64,000 bases of DNA, taken from assembly GCA_963565915.1 (NCBI GenBank), contig OY751490.1, forward strand, positions 3,844,001-3,908,000. Reading direction: 5' to 3'. Source of the DNA: Entoloma clypeatum. Taxonomy: Eukaryota > Basidiomycota > Agaricomycetes > Agaricales > Entolomataceae. The translations under genes were made by a program, and so were the position numbers. Positions 11,142-24,866 of the stretch are shown piece after piece; position 1 is the first letter of the stretch; each line of letters starts with the position of its first letter. The notes beneath the pieces were generated by a model. That model was not told where the DNA came from. It did not search any database and saw only the letters and a program-made list of their open reading frames with translations.

Positions 11142-12714
11142 CTACTCGGAATCGGGCTTGTAGTCCGGCCGCAGAGACCTTACAGTCTTACCTGTTAAAC
11201 CCAGAAGACGCATCAAGCAGTGGGGGGCGTAACGACAACGAGGACAACGTACCAGCTCGCCAGATCTCCTGGTTGTTGATAACCTCGAGCTCCTTCGCCA
11301 GGTCTTCACGGTACGTCGAACGGCCGTTGAACTCCAGGGACTTGCGGGTCTCGGTTCCATTCTTCACGCTCTCATACAGCTGTTCGAAGATCGGGAGGTT
11401 GGCCTTCTCGAAGACGGGGGCCCAGTCAAGAGCGCCACGGCGAGCGGTGGTGGAGCAGGCGTTGAACATGTAGTCCATACTGTGATGTTGTCACTACGTG
11501 AGCTTGGGTTGTTAGAACATGGAAGGAGGCGTACCCTTTTTGACCGATGAGAGGGTAAAGGGATTGAGTGGCCTCCTCGACGGTCTCGTTGAAGGCTTCT
11601 GAGGGTGAGTGGCCGTTTTTGCGGAGGACCTGGTATTGCGCCAAGAAGAGACCCTCTGAAAGGCAGAGTGAGACGAGACCAATAGCATAGGCGAAAGAAG
11701 GACGTACGAATGGCTCCCATCAACTAATTCAATGCAAAGTAACATTAGCTCTTCATTGTGAAAAAAGAGTGACTTTACGTACCACACCACGTTCACCGTA
11801 GAGATCTGAGTAGACCTCCTTCTCGAAAGTCGTGTCATACAGGTATCCAGACCCAACGGCGACACCAAGAGCAATGGCCCTCTCCTTTGCCTTGCCAGTG
11901 ACGTCTTGGAACACAGCGACACTCGAGTTGATGCCGCGGCCTTCCTTGAACAGGGTGCGCACCGTCCGGCCAGAGCCCTTGGGCGCGACGAGGATAACGT
12001 CAACGTCCGCGGGAGGGATGACCTTGGTGTCCTCCTTGAACACGACGGAGAAACCATGGGAGAAGTACAGGGTTTTTCCTTTGGTAATCAAAGGTGCAAT
12101 TTTTGGCCACGTCTGTGATTGGGCTGCATCCGACAAAAGGTTCATAATTATCGTTCCCCTGTTAATCGCCTCTTCAATGGGGAAGAGAGTTTTTCCGGGC
12201 ACCTGAGAAAGGAAGTCAGCCTATAACGTCAAAGGTTTCGCACAGTGTGTGAACGCTCACCCAGCCGTCCTCGATGGCTTGCCTCCAGCTCTCGCCGTCT
12301 TTCCGGACACCAACGATGACATTGAGACCGTTGTCACGGGCGTTGAGACCCTGCCCGTGGCCTTGTGAGCCGTAGCCAATGAGAGCAAGTGTGTCGTTTT
12401 TGAAATAATCCTGGAGCTTGGCCAAAGGCCAGTCGCCTCGCTCGTACACGGTTTCAGGTGTGCCAGCAAAGTCAAGAGTTTTGACACCACGAGCGCCCTG
12501 TCAGAGGTCAGCATTCGTCTGAATATGCCAGCGGAGCAGAACGAACCTGGATAGCACCGCGCTGAGCGCACCGGGCAGCAGCAGCCTGGGCGAGTAAAGA
12601 ATATGAAGCAGTTTGCGCAGGCTTCACGGCAGCCCTAGGTGGTGCAGACGGTGCACGACGAGAAGCTGCGCGAATGGCTTGTGTGGCTGCACGAGCTGCG
12701 AGGGAGGAGGCCAT
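11142..12714 (-). CDS. ILV5: Ketol-acid (acetohydroxyacid) reductoisomerase, mitochondrial
   Basis: NADPH-dependent enzyme that isomerises and reduces acetolactate/acetohydroxybutyrate in valine and isoleucine synthesis, in mitochondria. It starts MASSLAARAATQAIRAASRR, a typical basic presequence to about residue 55. The Rossmann domain has the nucleotide loop IGYGSQGHGQGLNARDNG, then HGFSVVFKEDTKVIPPADVDVILVAPKG. The all-helical C-terminal domain follows: GSGYLYDTTFEKEVYSDLYGERGVL, GHSPSEAFNETVEE, MDYMFNACSTTARRGALDW and FNGRSTY. Two further acidic metal-site helices are intact. The last exon encodes KTVRSLRPDYKPDSE after a donor at 11255. Several short introns interrupt it (for example 12546-12498 and around 11700). 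It looks complete and functional. Confidence 0.93.
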
Positions 12715-12999
12715 GGGTGTGAGAAGTTGAAATAATGCGACGTGAAGTCGGCCGATGCCTTACACTTTGTTTTGCAAAAATGACAGTCAATATTTGCTAA
12801 ACAAGGTCGACGATTGGTTGATAATTATAACTAATGGTGATCTTGGCAATCCTCCTATTAAATCTCACTCTTGCAATCTCTTGCTTCAAGTGTATACTGG
12901 CCGGAGCTCGAGCTCGGTTCGGCGGGTTCGCGGTCAGTCTAGTATTGTGTATACTCTTTGGCACCAACGAATGTCGAAAATATAAATTAAAATAGTCGT
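12715..12999. promoter_or_regulatory. ILV5 upstream region
   Basis: AT-rich spacer upstream of ILV5 on the minus strand, and just beyond the 3' end of the NACHT gene. It contains no convincing gene; the open frames on both strands have no resemblance to known proteins. Confidence 0.3.
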
Positions 13000-15900
13000 T
13001 CACAACATGTATCTTCTCTCTACCAACAAGGTGACCTCGCCCGGCGTTCTCTCCAGTCTGAGAATGGTCGATGATGCACGGAATATTTCAGCACCATCTA
13101 AAGCCGGCCCACTCTTCGCTTTCACCCCTGTGGATCGATTCCGCATCCTCTCAACACACCTCTCGACCTTTGTAACTGCTTGTGTCATCTTGTCGCTTCT
13201 ACGTGAGTGCTCGAGTGTTCTTAATAATAATGAATCTCGAATCTGACAAGGTGTCCAGTGGAACAGGACATCTCTGGGTGGATTTTCACTGCTCTGAGAA
13301 GTGCATAGAGGAAGACCATGGGGATTGAGATGAGATTCATGTTGCTCGGGACATCACGCACCTCCAACCACTGTATCACTCGGTCTGCATCAACTTTGCA
13401 TGCCATCCGTAGATCGAAGTCTCGGAGCCGAGAGACCAAATTTTCATTGCCTGGTGCAGAGAGCACCAAAAACTTACTCCAATTTCTGAGGATGACGTTG
13501 TGAGCCCAAAGTTCGTCACTGACAATGGCGACCTCATAATCAGTGTCCGATCGCTCCAATGAGCCAACATCGACTTACTCGTTTTGTGGAGGGCCTTTAG
13601 ATTGATCAGTGAGCTGGAGGAGCCAGGCATTGGTGATGCAAGTATATCGCTCAAGTTCATCGGAATATAATTCGCCACATCTTTTGCGGTCGATGAGAAA
13701 CTCCCTCAGGGCTCGGCCCTCTTCACTAAGATCGTATATGGGCCCTCCGGAGCGGGTATGCCATCTATTTATAAATGCTAGCAGGTAGATGTGAGCGTTT
13801 ACGTCCACTGGCAATCCAAACCCGGATCGTTTCAGTAACTGTTCAATAACACTTGCAAAGGGTTTGCAAACATCGATATCAGGAAAACAAGGGGAGGGTA
13901 GGATCAGAATTGTGTGAGTGATAGCTGGGAAACCTGCGATGGATTGAAAACCAGACTCGAGAAGCCCAGAAAACTGATTGATCAAGTCTTTCAGTACGGG
14001 AGCTTGCGACTACCCAAGTAGCATCAGCAATCGATCCCTAGCAGGGTGATGTTATGAAAACGGAAATAAATACGCACCTCTTCGCGGAGACATCGTAACT
14101 TGTCAAGGAGTCGGATGCTGTGACTCAGGCTATGAAGGAGTAACACTTGAGACGCAGTTGGCCACTGCGGATGAGTCGCAAGATTAGCTGTCGGCACAGC
14201 TGCCGAAAACCATGGGTTCCAATGTTCAATGCTTTGGCGGGTGTCTACAAGGAGAGATTCCTGATATAGCGTTGCGACCATGAGATGTTCAAATAAAATC
14301 CTAATCGCAAAGTAAACCCTTGAGACTGTGATGGACTTTGGATCTGAGGTGAACCAAAAAAGTTTGGCATCCCCCGTTGGGCCGAGTTGCACAAGATCTA
14401 CCCTAAGTACATAGTAGAGATGTGAGAATATTAAATCGGCCATTACATATAAAACAGACATACCCGGGTTCAAATCTTATGTCCCAACGCCTAATCAAAT
14501 CTGCAGCACCGCGAACCATGGTTGCATGGCTTGCCATCTCGTCAAGATAATATCTTCCGGCACGGCTTTTGTCCAACACAAAATCCATGAACGAGGCATG
14601 GAATGGGATGACTGTTCTTTCCCCATTTTCATTGACGCGAAACTGCAGCACGGAGCGCAACACACGTAAGATAAGCATAACCTTTCCAGGGCGCAGATCA
14701 AGAACCATCTCAATGGTTTCAATGGTTTCGCACGTTTTGTGCGATGGCGCCTCCGTGCCCAGGCCAGTTGACCGCTGCGTGTACGGCAAACCGTATGTCC
14801 ATACAAGACGCGGTGTAGGAATCAAACCACCCCCGAGTATACGCATAAGGTGTTCGGTATCAGGGCATTTCGATAGGATATGGAGATATAATTTATCGAG
14901 CTCTTTAAAGGCAGCCGAGCCCATACGTGAGGTATTGAGAACCTCTTCAAGACGCTCCACGCACGATGTGTATTCATCATCAATATATTTGAGGGCAGTG
15001 GAGGCATAGATGAAATAGCCATCGGAACGTTCGGCAAGCAATTGAACATCTTCATTTGATGGCCATGGTTTTAAAACAGAGTTGAGAATCTCATCATGTC
15101 TGCCTGACATGCATAGTTCATGGAAGCTGTCCTTGAGGAACTTACGTACATCCTCTCGTGCGCGGAAGCCCCCGTAGAGTGATATTACTGACACGTCCCG
15201 TGGGATGCGTTTGTCGAAGAAGGTTTGAATGTTGTGTTCGGGACGACTGACAATCAAGAAACGCAGAGGGGCGCGTGTCGTGAGCGCAACAATATGTGAC
15301 AAAAGTTCCACCTGATCCCTACTGCTACCACACTCATCCAGACCATCAACGACCACTAGCAAAGGCGAGGAAGTCGCTTTCGGAGTGTCTGGGGACGAGG
15401 GTGACGAAATTGGATCAATGATCAACTGTTTCAATTGATCGGCGTGTCGTTTCTGGACAAGGAGGGTATCCTTCTCCACGGCTTCACAGATGCCTTTTCT
15501 CTTGTCAGGCATGGCCAGAGCGAGTTGGAGGGCGATCGTCGTAAAGAAGGCTCGAGCATTGTTGCGGGAAGGGGATGCTTTCCAGAAAAAGAAGCTAGCG
15601 GCCAATTGTTTTTCTGTTGCGCACGTCTCCGCAATGGTCTGCGCGATCGCCGACTTTCCGGCGCCAGCGGGACCGTGGAGCCAGGCAATTCTTGTACCGC
15701 TCGACGCATATGAAGCATCGATCCACTGGTTGATCTGTTCGAGTATATCCACACGCGTTCCGGGATGGCATTTAGGAGGAGGGTGGCGTTCTTCAGAATC
15801 GAAAGCGGCGCCCGGAGCCGACGCTCGGAGCAGTTCGAGAAGCCCTATTGCATAGAAACATCGGTCAAGGGGATGTCTGGACTTGTACAGATCGACTGAC

Positions 15901-16006
15901 CTATCTCTGGTCCATTAGTCTTTGCATTTTGGAGATTATAGACGTCGCCGTTGAACGTGTTCGAATTTCCATGGACACATGTGAATGAGACATCGTTGAA
16001 CATCAT
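13000..16006 (-). CDS. NACHT-domain STAND ATPase (NLR-like)
   Basis: Large signal-transduction ATPase of the NACHT class that is expanded in Agaricomycetes. Such proteins are thought to act in non-self recognition or programmed cell death. The start (MMFNDVSFTCVHGNSNTFNG, 16006 or 16003) gives the short N-terminal region common in this family. After an intron at 15912-15851 comes the NACHT domain: Walker A WLHGPAGAGKSAIAQ, Walker B LLVVVDGLDECGS, sensor LRFLIVSRPE, and a C-terminal helical region with DGYFIYASTALKYI. Further introns fall near 14460-14400 and 14076-14012. The C-terminus, about 350 residues after the NACHT, has no recognised repeats such as WD40 or ankyrin. The last exons are uncertain: using the donor near 13348 and an acceptor near 13285 the frame runs to 13000; without that intron it stops at 13221. 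An upstream in-frame ATG at 16141 exists. Confidence 0.75.
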
Positions 16007-17048
16007 ATATAGCGTCTGGCAATAGCCAAGGACGATAAGATGCCAAAGCAGAGGGGGAATGCCTGGGCGTGGGACGGCAGAAGAGACGCCCAATACACGT
16101 GTGCACCGCTTCTGTTCAAGTGAGCCTGTTAGTGGTCTCATGACTCCGATAATTTTGGGGCAACTTACTGATTATGGTCAGAACCAAAGAGCTCACATGA
16201 GTTGTAGCTGGACAGAATGAAGGAATAACATTTGATGGGTGAAAAAAAAAACAGCGCTGAGGTGAGATCTAACCTATTCCTTGGGTACGGACGCCAAACA
16301 CATAGGGGATGCCGATGGCATTGGAGCTGCGTGAGCATGTAACGTGTAGCCACGAGGTGCATATTGAACGGGAGGGGGCATGTACAAAAAAGGTGAAGCT
16401 TTCGCAAGCAGTGTTGAAAGAAGAGCCGTTGGGGAAGAGCCGTTCAGCGTCTACCATGGCCGACATCGTCGCATCGGACATAGGTCAAAATTTCAAGCTT
16501 CTTGGCCAGGCTGTTGATTCAAGGATTGAAGTAGTTTTGGCTTGGACGTAACGGGTATTGGGATGACAGTGTCGGGACACGTTCACCGTGTCATTTGATA
16601 TAGAATTTTTGGCATGATGCTGGTTCCAGTTGTCTAGCATAACAGCTTGGGGGGACAAGAAGCAACTATAATCAGCTCACAGTCAAATGCTCGCCAGGTC
16701 TGTCCGCGACGTGGACGGTGGAGATGAGGTGAAGTTGAAGTTGCATTGACGACGCCCCTCTCCAGGCAAGTGGATCACAATGCCGCGGTCACGCAGGGAA
16801 ACAGGTGACCGTCTCGGAACGCCTCCTGGTGCGCGCACATTAGACTCGTGTAAATATAATTTAAACACACTTAACACTTAAAATGGCGCCCAAGGCGCGC
16901 TCGTGACTCCGTTTTTCACTGCTGACAACATCCCTAATCCTTTTGGCACCGCCTCAACTCTTCTGCCAACAAGCAGTAAGTAAAACCTTGCTGTACGGTT
17001 TCCCTCCCAAGTTTGCAGGCCCTCATTGCGAATGCTGATCCAGAAAAC
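16007..17048. other. Intergenic region, nothing recognised
   Basis: About 1 kb between the divergent starts of the NACHT gene and the kinase gene. Short frames on both strands have no family resemblance. It should contain both promoters. A spliced upstream exon of the kinase in 16880-17045 is possible but lacks an ATG in the right frame. Confidence 0.35.
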
Positions 17049-18268
17049 ATGACTTACTTGGAGGATATGAGAGAACGTTTTGTGCGTGGCCCTGCTGTTG
17101 ACTGCTGATATGTATGCTGACATCCGATATATCTATCCTTGCAGGAGATCAAATACAAAATCACAAGGATTGGATTGACTGGCCAGGGCTCGAGAGGTGA
17201 TGTCTATGAAGGTGAAATGGGCGGCTGCCGGGTACCAATATTCAACCTCTTGCTCTGTTCAAGTGGGAGTGATTCAACCTCAGGTAGCGATCAAGGTCAT
17301 GCGCACCACCCGCACCTCGAAGGCACAGGCAGACCACGTACTCTTTCTCTTTCTGCCACTAACCACCACGCCAGCTAATGGTCTTCATAGCGCCTTGTTC
17401 GTGAACTACGCATCTGGAGCCATCTATCCCATAGATATATTGCGCCTCTTTTCGGCTTAACATACGACCAAGATTCCCCAGGGATAGTGTCTTTGTTCAT
17501 CGAAAACGGCATCATGAGATACACCTCCCAGTATCCAGATGCAAAGCTAAGACTTGTGAGACTTTCCTTCATGGTCCTCACAACGATACGATCATACTCA
17601 TTGCCCTCTTCAGATTCATGAAACCGCATTAGGTCTTCAGTACTCACATGCGCAATCAGCGATCCATGGAGATCTCACACCTGTCAGTGTCTTTCGTGAG
17701 GCTTAGACCCTGCGTTATTCCCGACGTTCTAACGAATGTCAGAACAACGTTCGCGTTGCCGCTGATGGTCATGCAAAGATAATTGATTTTGGGATGGGCA
17801 GATTGGACAATGTTCAGGGGTTTACATCTTCGTGGAATCCAAACCCTCGGTATAATGGCCCCGAGGTATTGCAAGACGATGCGATCCATATGACAATGAA
17901 AAGTGACGTCTACACTTTTGCGATGCTAATGCTCCAGGTAACATATCAGTGTCTAAGCTCATTACATACAGTATGGCCTGACTTGTGATGATCCTGTCAA
18001 GGTCCTTCACGGCCACGATTTCCGAAGGATGGATGCTGAAACTGGCATTGTCGAGGACGACGCGTCGATACCGTTCAATGACTTTATCGGGGATGGGCCG
18101 GCCCTTCTGCGTGTATACGCAGCCGTCGTAGAGGGACGTCGGCCACTCCAAGCCAACTATAGGAATATAACCCAGCAGCAATGGAGTTTGTTGGAAAGCT
18201 GCTGGCACCAGGATCCGAGGGAGAGGCCTTCTATGACAACAATCGTTGAATATCTTCAGTACTACTAG
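17049..18268 (+). CDS. Protein kinase, TKL-like
   Basis: Single-domain kinase of the tyrosine-kinase-like type abundant in mushroom genomes. The start is MTYLEDMRERF (17049-17081), joined to the exon at 17145. All kinase subdomains can be assembled across short introns: glycine loop GQGSRGDVYEGE, VAIKVM (ATP Lys), RLVRELRIWSHLSH, catalytic loop HGDLTPNNV, IDFG metal motif, RYNGPEVL (APE equivalent), SDVYTFAM and the closing CWHQDPRERPSM. The catalytic loop has Thr where the usual HGDLKxxN has Lys, but Asp and Asn are kept, so activity is likely. There is no transmembrane segment or extra domain. The ends are IVEYLQYY and TAG at 18268. Substrates are unknown. Confidence 0.8.
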
Positions 18269-18778
18269 TGTACTCCTCCCAAGATTGCCTTGCCTCACGT
18301 ACTTGTCTCATGTCCGCATCCTCTGTCATGTCTCTATCAGGTTTGCCAGACCCACAGGAGAATGTGATTTGTGAATGCGAAATTATAGGCGGTTGAAAAC
18401 ATAACAATATCGAGGGCGGGGGCATCCCCGGGATGATTAATCATTAGGATAAGGCCAGATAAGGTCTTAGAAAGTGTAAAATACATCAGGAAAAACCATG
18501 GGACGCTTCGCCAGTCTATCAAGTCTATGCAGATCAATTTTTGAAACAGCAATGACTGTACCCAAGCATTTCATACTCTTGTATGTAAACATCCATAGCA
18601 TGCATAGATATTCCTCTCGTAAGGCTCTCAACAACAACCACTACACTTGATATTCCATCCCTCTTCCACCATCCAGCGAAGGTGTGAGATCTTTGGCTAT
18701 TGACCGAACTTCACGCGGACTGAAATCCATGTGTACTCTGCAATGTGGGAGGCAGGCGTTGAATCTAGCTTTCGGTTC
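18269..18778. other. Intergenic region, nothing recognised
   Basis: Convergent spacer between the kinase gene and the F-box gene on the other strand. No coding potential was recognised; it probably holds both transcript 3' ends. Confidence 0.35.
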
Positions 18779-20096
18779 TCAAGTATGTACAGGTGTCAAT
18801 CCAATAACCCCCGGAATATCTTCAGCCGACGGACCGATCCGAAGAACAAGCTTCGGGAGTTTTGGGACCAAAGATCCTTCAGCCATCCCTGATGGGGATA
18901 GTTCTGCCACTGCCATAGACAGTGATTGAAGCGCTGGTATTTCACGTAGGATAAGCTCGAGGATAGCGGCTTCCGGCTCCAAATCACAGTGAAAATTTTC
19001 AAAGCGAGAGCCATGGACTGCATCTACCACAGACTACGGATTCTCTTGCTATGCCCGGTGTCGTCAGGCGACGCAAATTTGGGAGGCGCAAGCAGCTCAA
19101 AGCCGCGACGGTGACACTGTGCAAGATGCTCAACTTGAAGGTTGTCAGGTTGGGGAGCGCGGCCCAATTGCTGTCTCGTATGCGATCAGAGACGGACAGG
19201 GGGCAATCGACGAGTACATTGCAGTGCTTCAGGATAGCCAATGCGACGTGGGGATGCACTGTGGTACACGGGATCTGGAGAATTGTAAGCTGCGACGAAG
19301 GGACCTGAAATAGAAGAGAGGAATCGACCAAGTCCCAGAAAAAGAGGAGATTAAGTCCCGTTAGATTAATGGAGACGTTAGGGTGGAATGCGGCTACGTG
19401 AAAGTGGTCTGCCATTTTTCCACGAATGGAAATCTTCTCTAGCAAAGGGAGAGGCCCAGCGAAAGGAAACTGGAAGAAAACGTCGGGATTCCCTTCGAGT
19501 TCGAAATGCCGCAAACGATGAAGATGGGGAACGAGGAAGTCGAGGATACCGGGACTACGAGCATTATTACCACAATTTATGCTCAATGAGAGCTGTGATT
19601 GACCGCTTCTGGACAATATTGGGTCGATGTTCAATTTCAAACGTTTCAGGTAGGCGTAGTAGGCAGGAGTCCCAGAAGGATGAACTTTGCAATAGACGTG
19701 CAGATTATTCCAAAGGGTCGCCGTGTTCATAATTAGCTGTCTCCACTTTGAGCAGACCAGCGCCAAATTCCAAGGCTCCGCTATTGGCTTTTCATAGTCT
19801 CGTGGAACTCTGATTCTTTGTGTGACGCAGAAGTAAAAGATCTCCGAGAGAATGTCGTCGGGCAGTCGACGATGGGGCCCAATCGGTGATTGATATAGTC
19901 TTAACTGTAACAAATCTTGTCGCTGAAGCTCGAACAGCCGGCGCACAGTAACGACTTGAATCTCTTCCTTCAGAGATAGAATGTTCTGTTGGGCATACAA
20001 GATGAGTATGTGCGCCCGCGCCTGTGTTTCTGGTGATAGCAGGTCATTGCTAGCAGCAGCTGATGCTGCTACATCGTCCAGTTGGAGCTCTGACAT
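18779..20096 (-). CDS. F-box protein with apparent frameshift near its C-terminus
   Basis: F-box-like protein, presumably a substrate adaptor of SCF ubiquitin ligases. From ATG 20096 the protein begins MSELQLDDVAASAAASNDLL, a helical lead-in. The F-box follows: PIGPHRRLPDDILSEIFYFC...LVCSKWRQLIMNTATLW. Leu-rich, LRR-like sequence comes next. One exon runs to a stop at 18999. The expected continuation (VDAVHGSRFENFHCDLEPEA...) is found intact in another frame from about 19030 to 18779. No intron of plausible length can join the two, because the gap is under 20 bases. I therefore infer a one-base shift at about 19032-19040, or an assembly error. It is divergent from the next F-box gene, and the two have clearly different sequences. 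Confidence 0.7.
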
Positions 20097-20724
20097 AGCC
20101 CCTGAAGTTGTCCATTCGTATTCTGGAGCAAAGTTCAGCGCCAGAATCAAGGGGAAGGATCTTCGCAGACTCGAACTTACTTTCTACCCATCCCCTCCAC
20201 ACACTATAGAGCCTACACTGGAGACTATCAAACAATCTGACAGTTTGTTATTGGAGGTGAGGATGTGAAATAGACTGGGCGGATTTCCGAGTCGGCACGT
20301 GAGGCACAGCATGGCGCGGACAGTCGACTACATCTGCCAACCGATTAAAGTCCAGAGAACAGAGAACAGCATCAACGACACTACCCCACGTCGAAGTAGG
20401 GGAAAAAGAAGTCATTCTTTCTCAGAGAAATTATGGGAACGATGATCATGTAAGTGAATCCTCACTACCGAAGAAAGAAAATGGTGGATTCTCATCCAAC
20501 GAACTACTCCGCTATTTCTTCAGGCTGCGCTCACCCAACGCATTTGGAGATTCGATGCATCTGGGGTTCACCGGAACCAATGTAATCTGGTGGGCTATTG
20601 AACTCAGGCGGCCAGTGAGTGAGGTGGATCCGTCATTATCGGAAGCAGATCATGGACATGTGGCAGACAGGTGACCATGACGATCCGACAAGGTTGACCC
20701 TCAATCCTCTCCTTACAAGAACAA
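20097..20724. promoter_or_regulatory. Shared upstream region of two divergent F-box genes
   Basis: 628 bases between F-box starts at 20096 and 20725. Open frames here are short and mostly antisense extensions. No specific element was recognised. Confidence 0.3.
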
Positions 20725-22364
20725 ATGCAGGACTACCTCGCTATGGCTGGTGAGCATTTGTGCCAAGGCTCCTCGTTAATAATTCCATAGCTGATGATTT
20801 GGAAACGTGTACAGTCGAGACAGCAAAGCGGGCAGCGTGCCACAATGATGCTTTACCACAGCAAATGCAGGCGACAGTTCGGAGGCTTCTTATAATTGTT
20901 GAAAGGCAACTAGGATTTCTTAACCTGCGTATCCAATGGCTACGAGCGAGCCTCAAGGCCGGAAGTCCGAGTCGTAGACGTCGAAGGAGACGCAACACCC
21001 TCTGCCTTCGACGCAAATGCCAGAGTCTTGGACACCAACGGCGAGAGAAGCACCTGCGACTGGAGCAGTACCGTTTGGCAATGGCACCCCATCGTATGCT
21101 TCCTAATGAGCTTCTCTCCTCGATTTTTCTCTACTCCACCGGCGGAGAAAGCGTGGACCTGCCTTTGAAGCTCCATCAGCCTCTCTGGATTGTATCTCGT
21201 GTTTGCTCAAAATGGAGACATATACTTCTTGGGACTCCCACATTCTGGATGGATGTTGCCTTCGATTATGATCGCTACAGCTCGGATGACTATGAGCGGT
21301 TTACTTGCATGGCAGAGGGTATTCTCGCAAGAAGTGGCCACGCACCACTCTCTTTATATCTGAGGGCAGAAGCCATCTCAGCCGAGTTGAAACCACACCC
21401 ACTTGAAGTCCTTACACCACATTTGGGCCGCTTAGAGAGTCTCCATAGCTCATACTCGATGGCAGCCTTGCGGTCGATAATCACTGGCCCACTCCCATTA
21501 TTGAAAACGGTATGGATAGATGAGGATCCTGACCTTGGCGATGAAATCGACATCTCTTTCCTTAACGCTGCTCTAGATCTTCGTGAGCTCCATCTCTACG
21601 TTCGGATACACCGCAATAGCTTGCACCTTCCTTCACGACATCTTACCATTTTGGAATTATGGCAATGCCCATTTTCCCCTTTGGAAATAGTGTGCCTATT
21701 ATCTCGTTGCCGTTTTCTCGTTGAATGCCGCTTCTCTTGTGTTCACCCTCACGAGAAGAGCAATAACCTGTTTCCCGAGTCACATCCTCCAAACATCTTC
21801 AGTGTCCCTTTCCTCACACAGTTCTTGGTGCCATACATACGCAACAAGGCCGATTTCAGTCCCTTTCGAAGGCTCATTTTACCAAGTCTGCAACACCTAG
21901 AGGCCAGCGGGCAGCCCCAAGACTGGGAGTGGCTTCCATTTGTTGTTGCGAATGCGAGCGGGTGTCTGAAAACTTTGGAACTAGGCACCCGTGCCTGGCG
22001 GAGGTTACTTGTACCCTCCGAACTTCTGAAATGTCTCCTTGAGGATACTCCCTTGCTCACATCGTTGGAAATCGACGGGAATCCGATTTCGCTGTCAGGT
22101 GATCTCCTGCAGAGACTCGCCTGCAAGACTCTTATTCCCCATCTCGAAAGTGTTCGTTTCCACCTTATGTTTTATGAAGTGATGAACCCTTCGGAAACCC
22201 TGGATCGGTACCTGGACATGCTTGAAAGTCGGGGATTGGGACTGCAGCTCGTTTTCGTAACCAACGCCAGGGGGCGCTTTGGTAAAGCTTTTGCAGCTTC
22301 TGAGCGCGTTAATAGGTTGGTGGGTGCAGGTTGGGAGATTTCTCTCAGTGATCCCTTATCCTAA
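20725..22364 (+). CDS. F-box/LRR-like protein
   Basis: Probable SCF ubiquitin-ligase adaptor of about 530 residues. A tiny first exon from ATG 20725 (MQDYLAM) joins at 20791 through a 41-base intron (gtgagc...tag); the rest is one exon. The region before residue 90 is basic with a run of Arg (SRRRRRRR). The F-box is MAPHRMLPNELLSSIFLYST ... VCSKWRHILLGTPTFW. The remainder is irregular Leu-rich repeat-like (LPLLKTVWI, LDLRELHLYV, LTILELWQC, LKTLELG, LLTSLEIDGN). It ends EISLSDPLS. The target is unknown. The alternative start in the second ORF codon (GTG at 20760) is rejected. Confidence 0.78.
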
Positions 22365-22540
22365 TAGTTCCACTATACTACATCTGTATCGGAACTTCAT
22401 ACACCACGTGATGCATCCACTTTTGGTGTTGTTGTGCGGAGGCTGACTATACAGCTGTTCGGCAAAAGCCTAAATCTGTGTTGCGGTCTGTATCGCAGAT
22501 CGCCTACATACGAAAACTCACGACCTCAAGACCGTCGACA

Positions 22541-23933
<1,393 letters not shown>

Positions 23934-24866
23934 ACGTGGCCCTTGAAAGTGGAGTGAGCGTGGGGAGATTTTCTATGTCGTTGACCAAGATTATGATTTT
24001 CGTTGCCCTACCAAGTCCAAATATATGTCGTCCATGCCCAAGGCAATATCAAGTCTATGTCTGAATACAAGGGAGACCATCGCTGAGCCTAATACATAAT
24101 CTAGCCATCACCTGTGTGCACCCTCTCGCATACGCCAACCTTTTGCCCAGTCGCTTCAATCAGTCAAGCCACGATCTCATGTAAACTCGGACTGCGACAA
24201 ACGATTGTTTTGTGATGTGCGTTTTACCTTGAATATAATACGTGCCAGGCTTCAGCGCTCCACATTCATTCCAGTCTGCAAGTTCCCCAGGCTGCGTCGT
24301 GGAATACGTATCGTCGACTCAATTGGGTGCGTTGGTTACACATATCAGGTGGAAAGTTGGGGAATAGCCCGGGATGGGACTCATGAGAACTTGAATGACG
24401 ATTGCTGAGCGGTCGTTTTGTCGAAGTGTCTCGAGGGCGCGCGGAGACTTGATCCGGTCCTCAAGCACAGCCGCTTAAGCGTTAACCTTCCAACTTTTGA
24501 TCTAGGATCCTCGTGCTAGCCTCATGCCGAATCTTATGGAATGCGTAACTTTGCTGCAGGGTGGCTCGGAACTTGACAAGGAGAATGCACGGAATTAGAT
24601 GGTCCTAGTATGCCAGTACGCGCTACTATGGCCGAAATACTTACACACGCGGTATCGGTTCGCATTTCATGGATCGAAAGCTCTCAAGGCGACGCTTCCC
24701 ACTAAGCGGTGCTGCTGCATCCCCAGTCACCTCACCCGATCCTTTGCTTTTCTTCCAAACACCCCCCTGTATTTTCCGCATTTTCCTTGCTGGTCAAGGA
24801 TTTCCTGTTACTTGGAGAGGTCTTTGAGTTCGATTTCCACTGGTTTTTTCCCTTGCTCCGCTCGAG
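23934..24866. other. Intergenic region, nothing recognised
   Basis: About 930 bases between RPL4 and the MARVEL-like gene, including the RPL4 3' end and the next promoter. A pyrimidine-rich stretch precedes 24867. No gene was recognised. Confidence 0.4.

Noticed and set aside
16007..16141. Upstream ATG extending the NACHT protein by about 45 residues
   Set aside because: In frame, but the typical family start is MxFNDVSF at 16006; kept only as an alternative.
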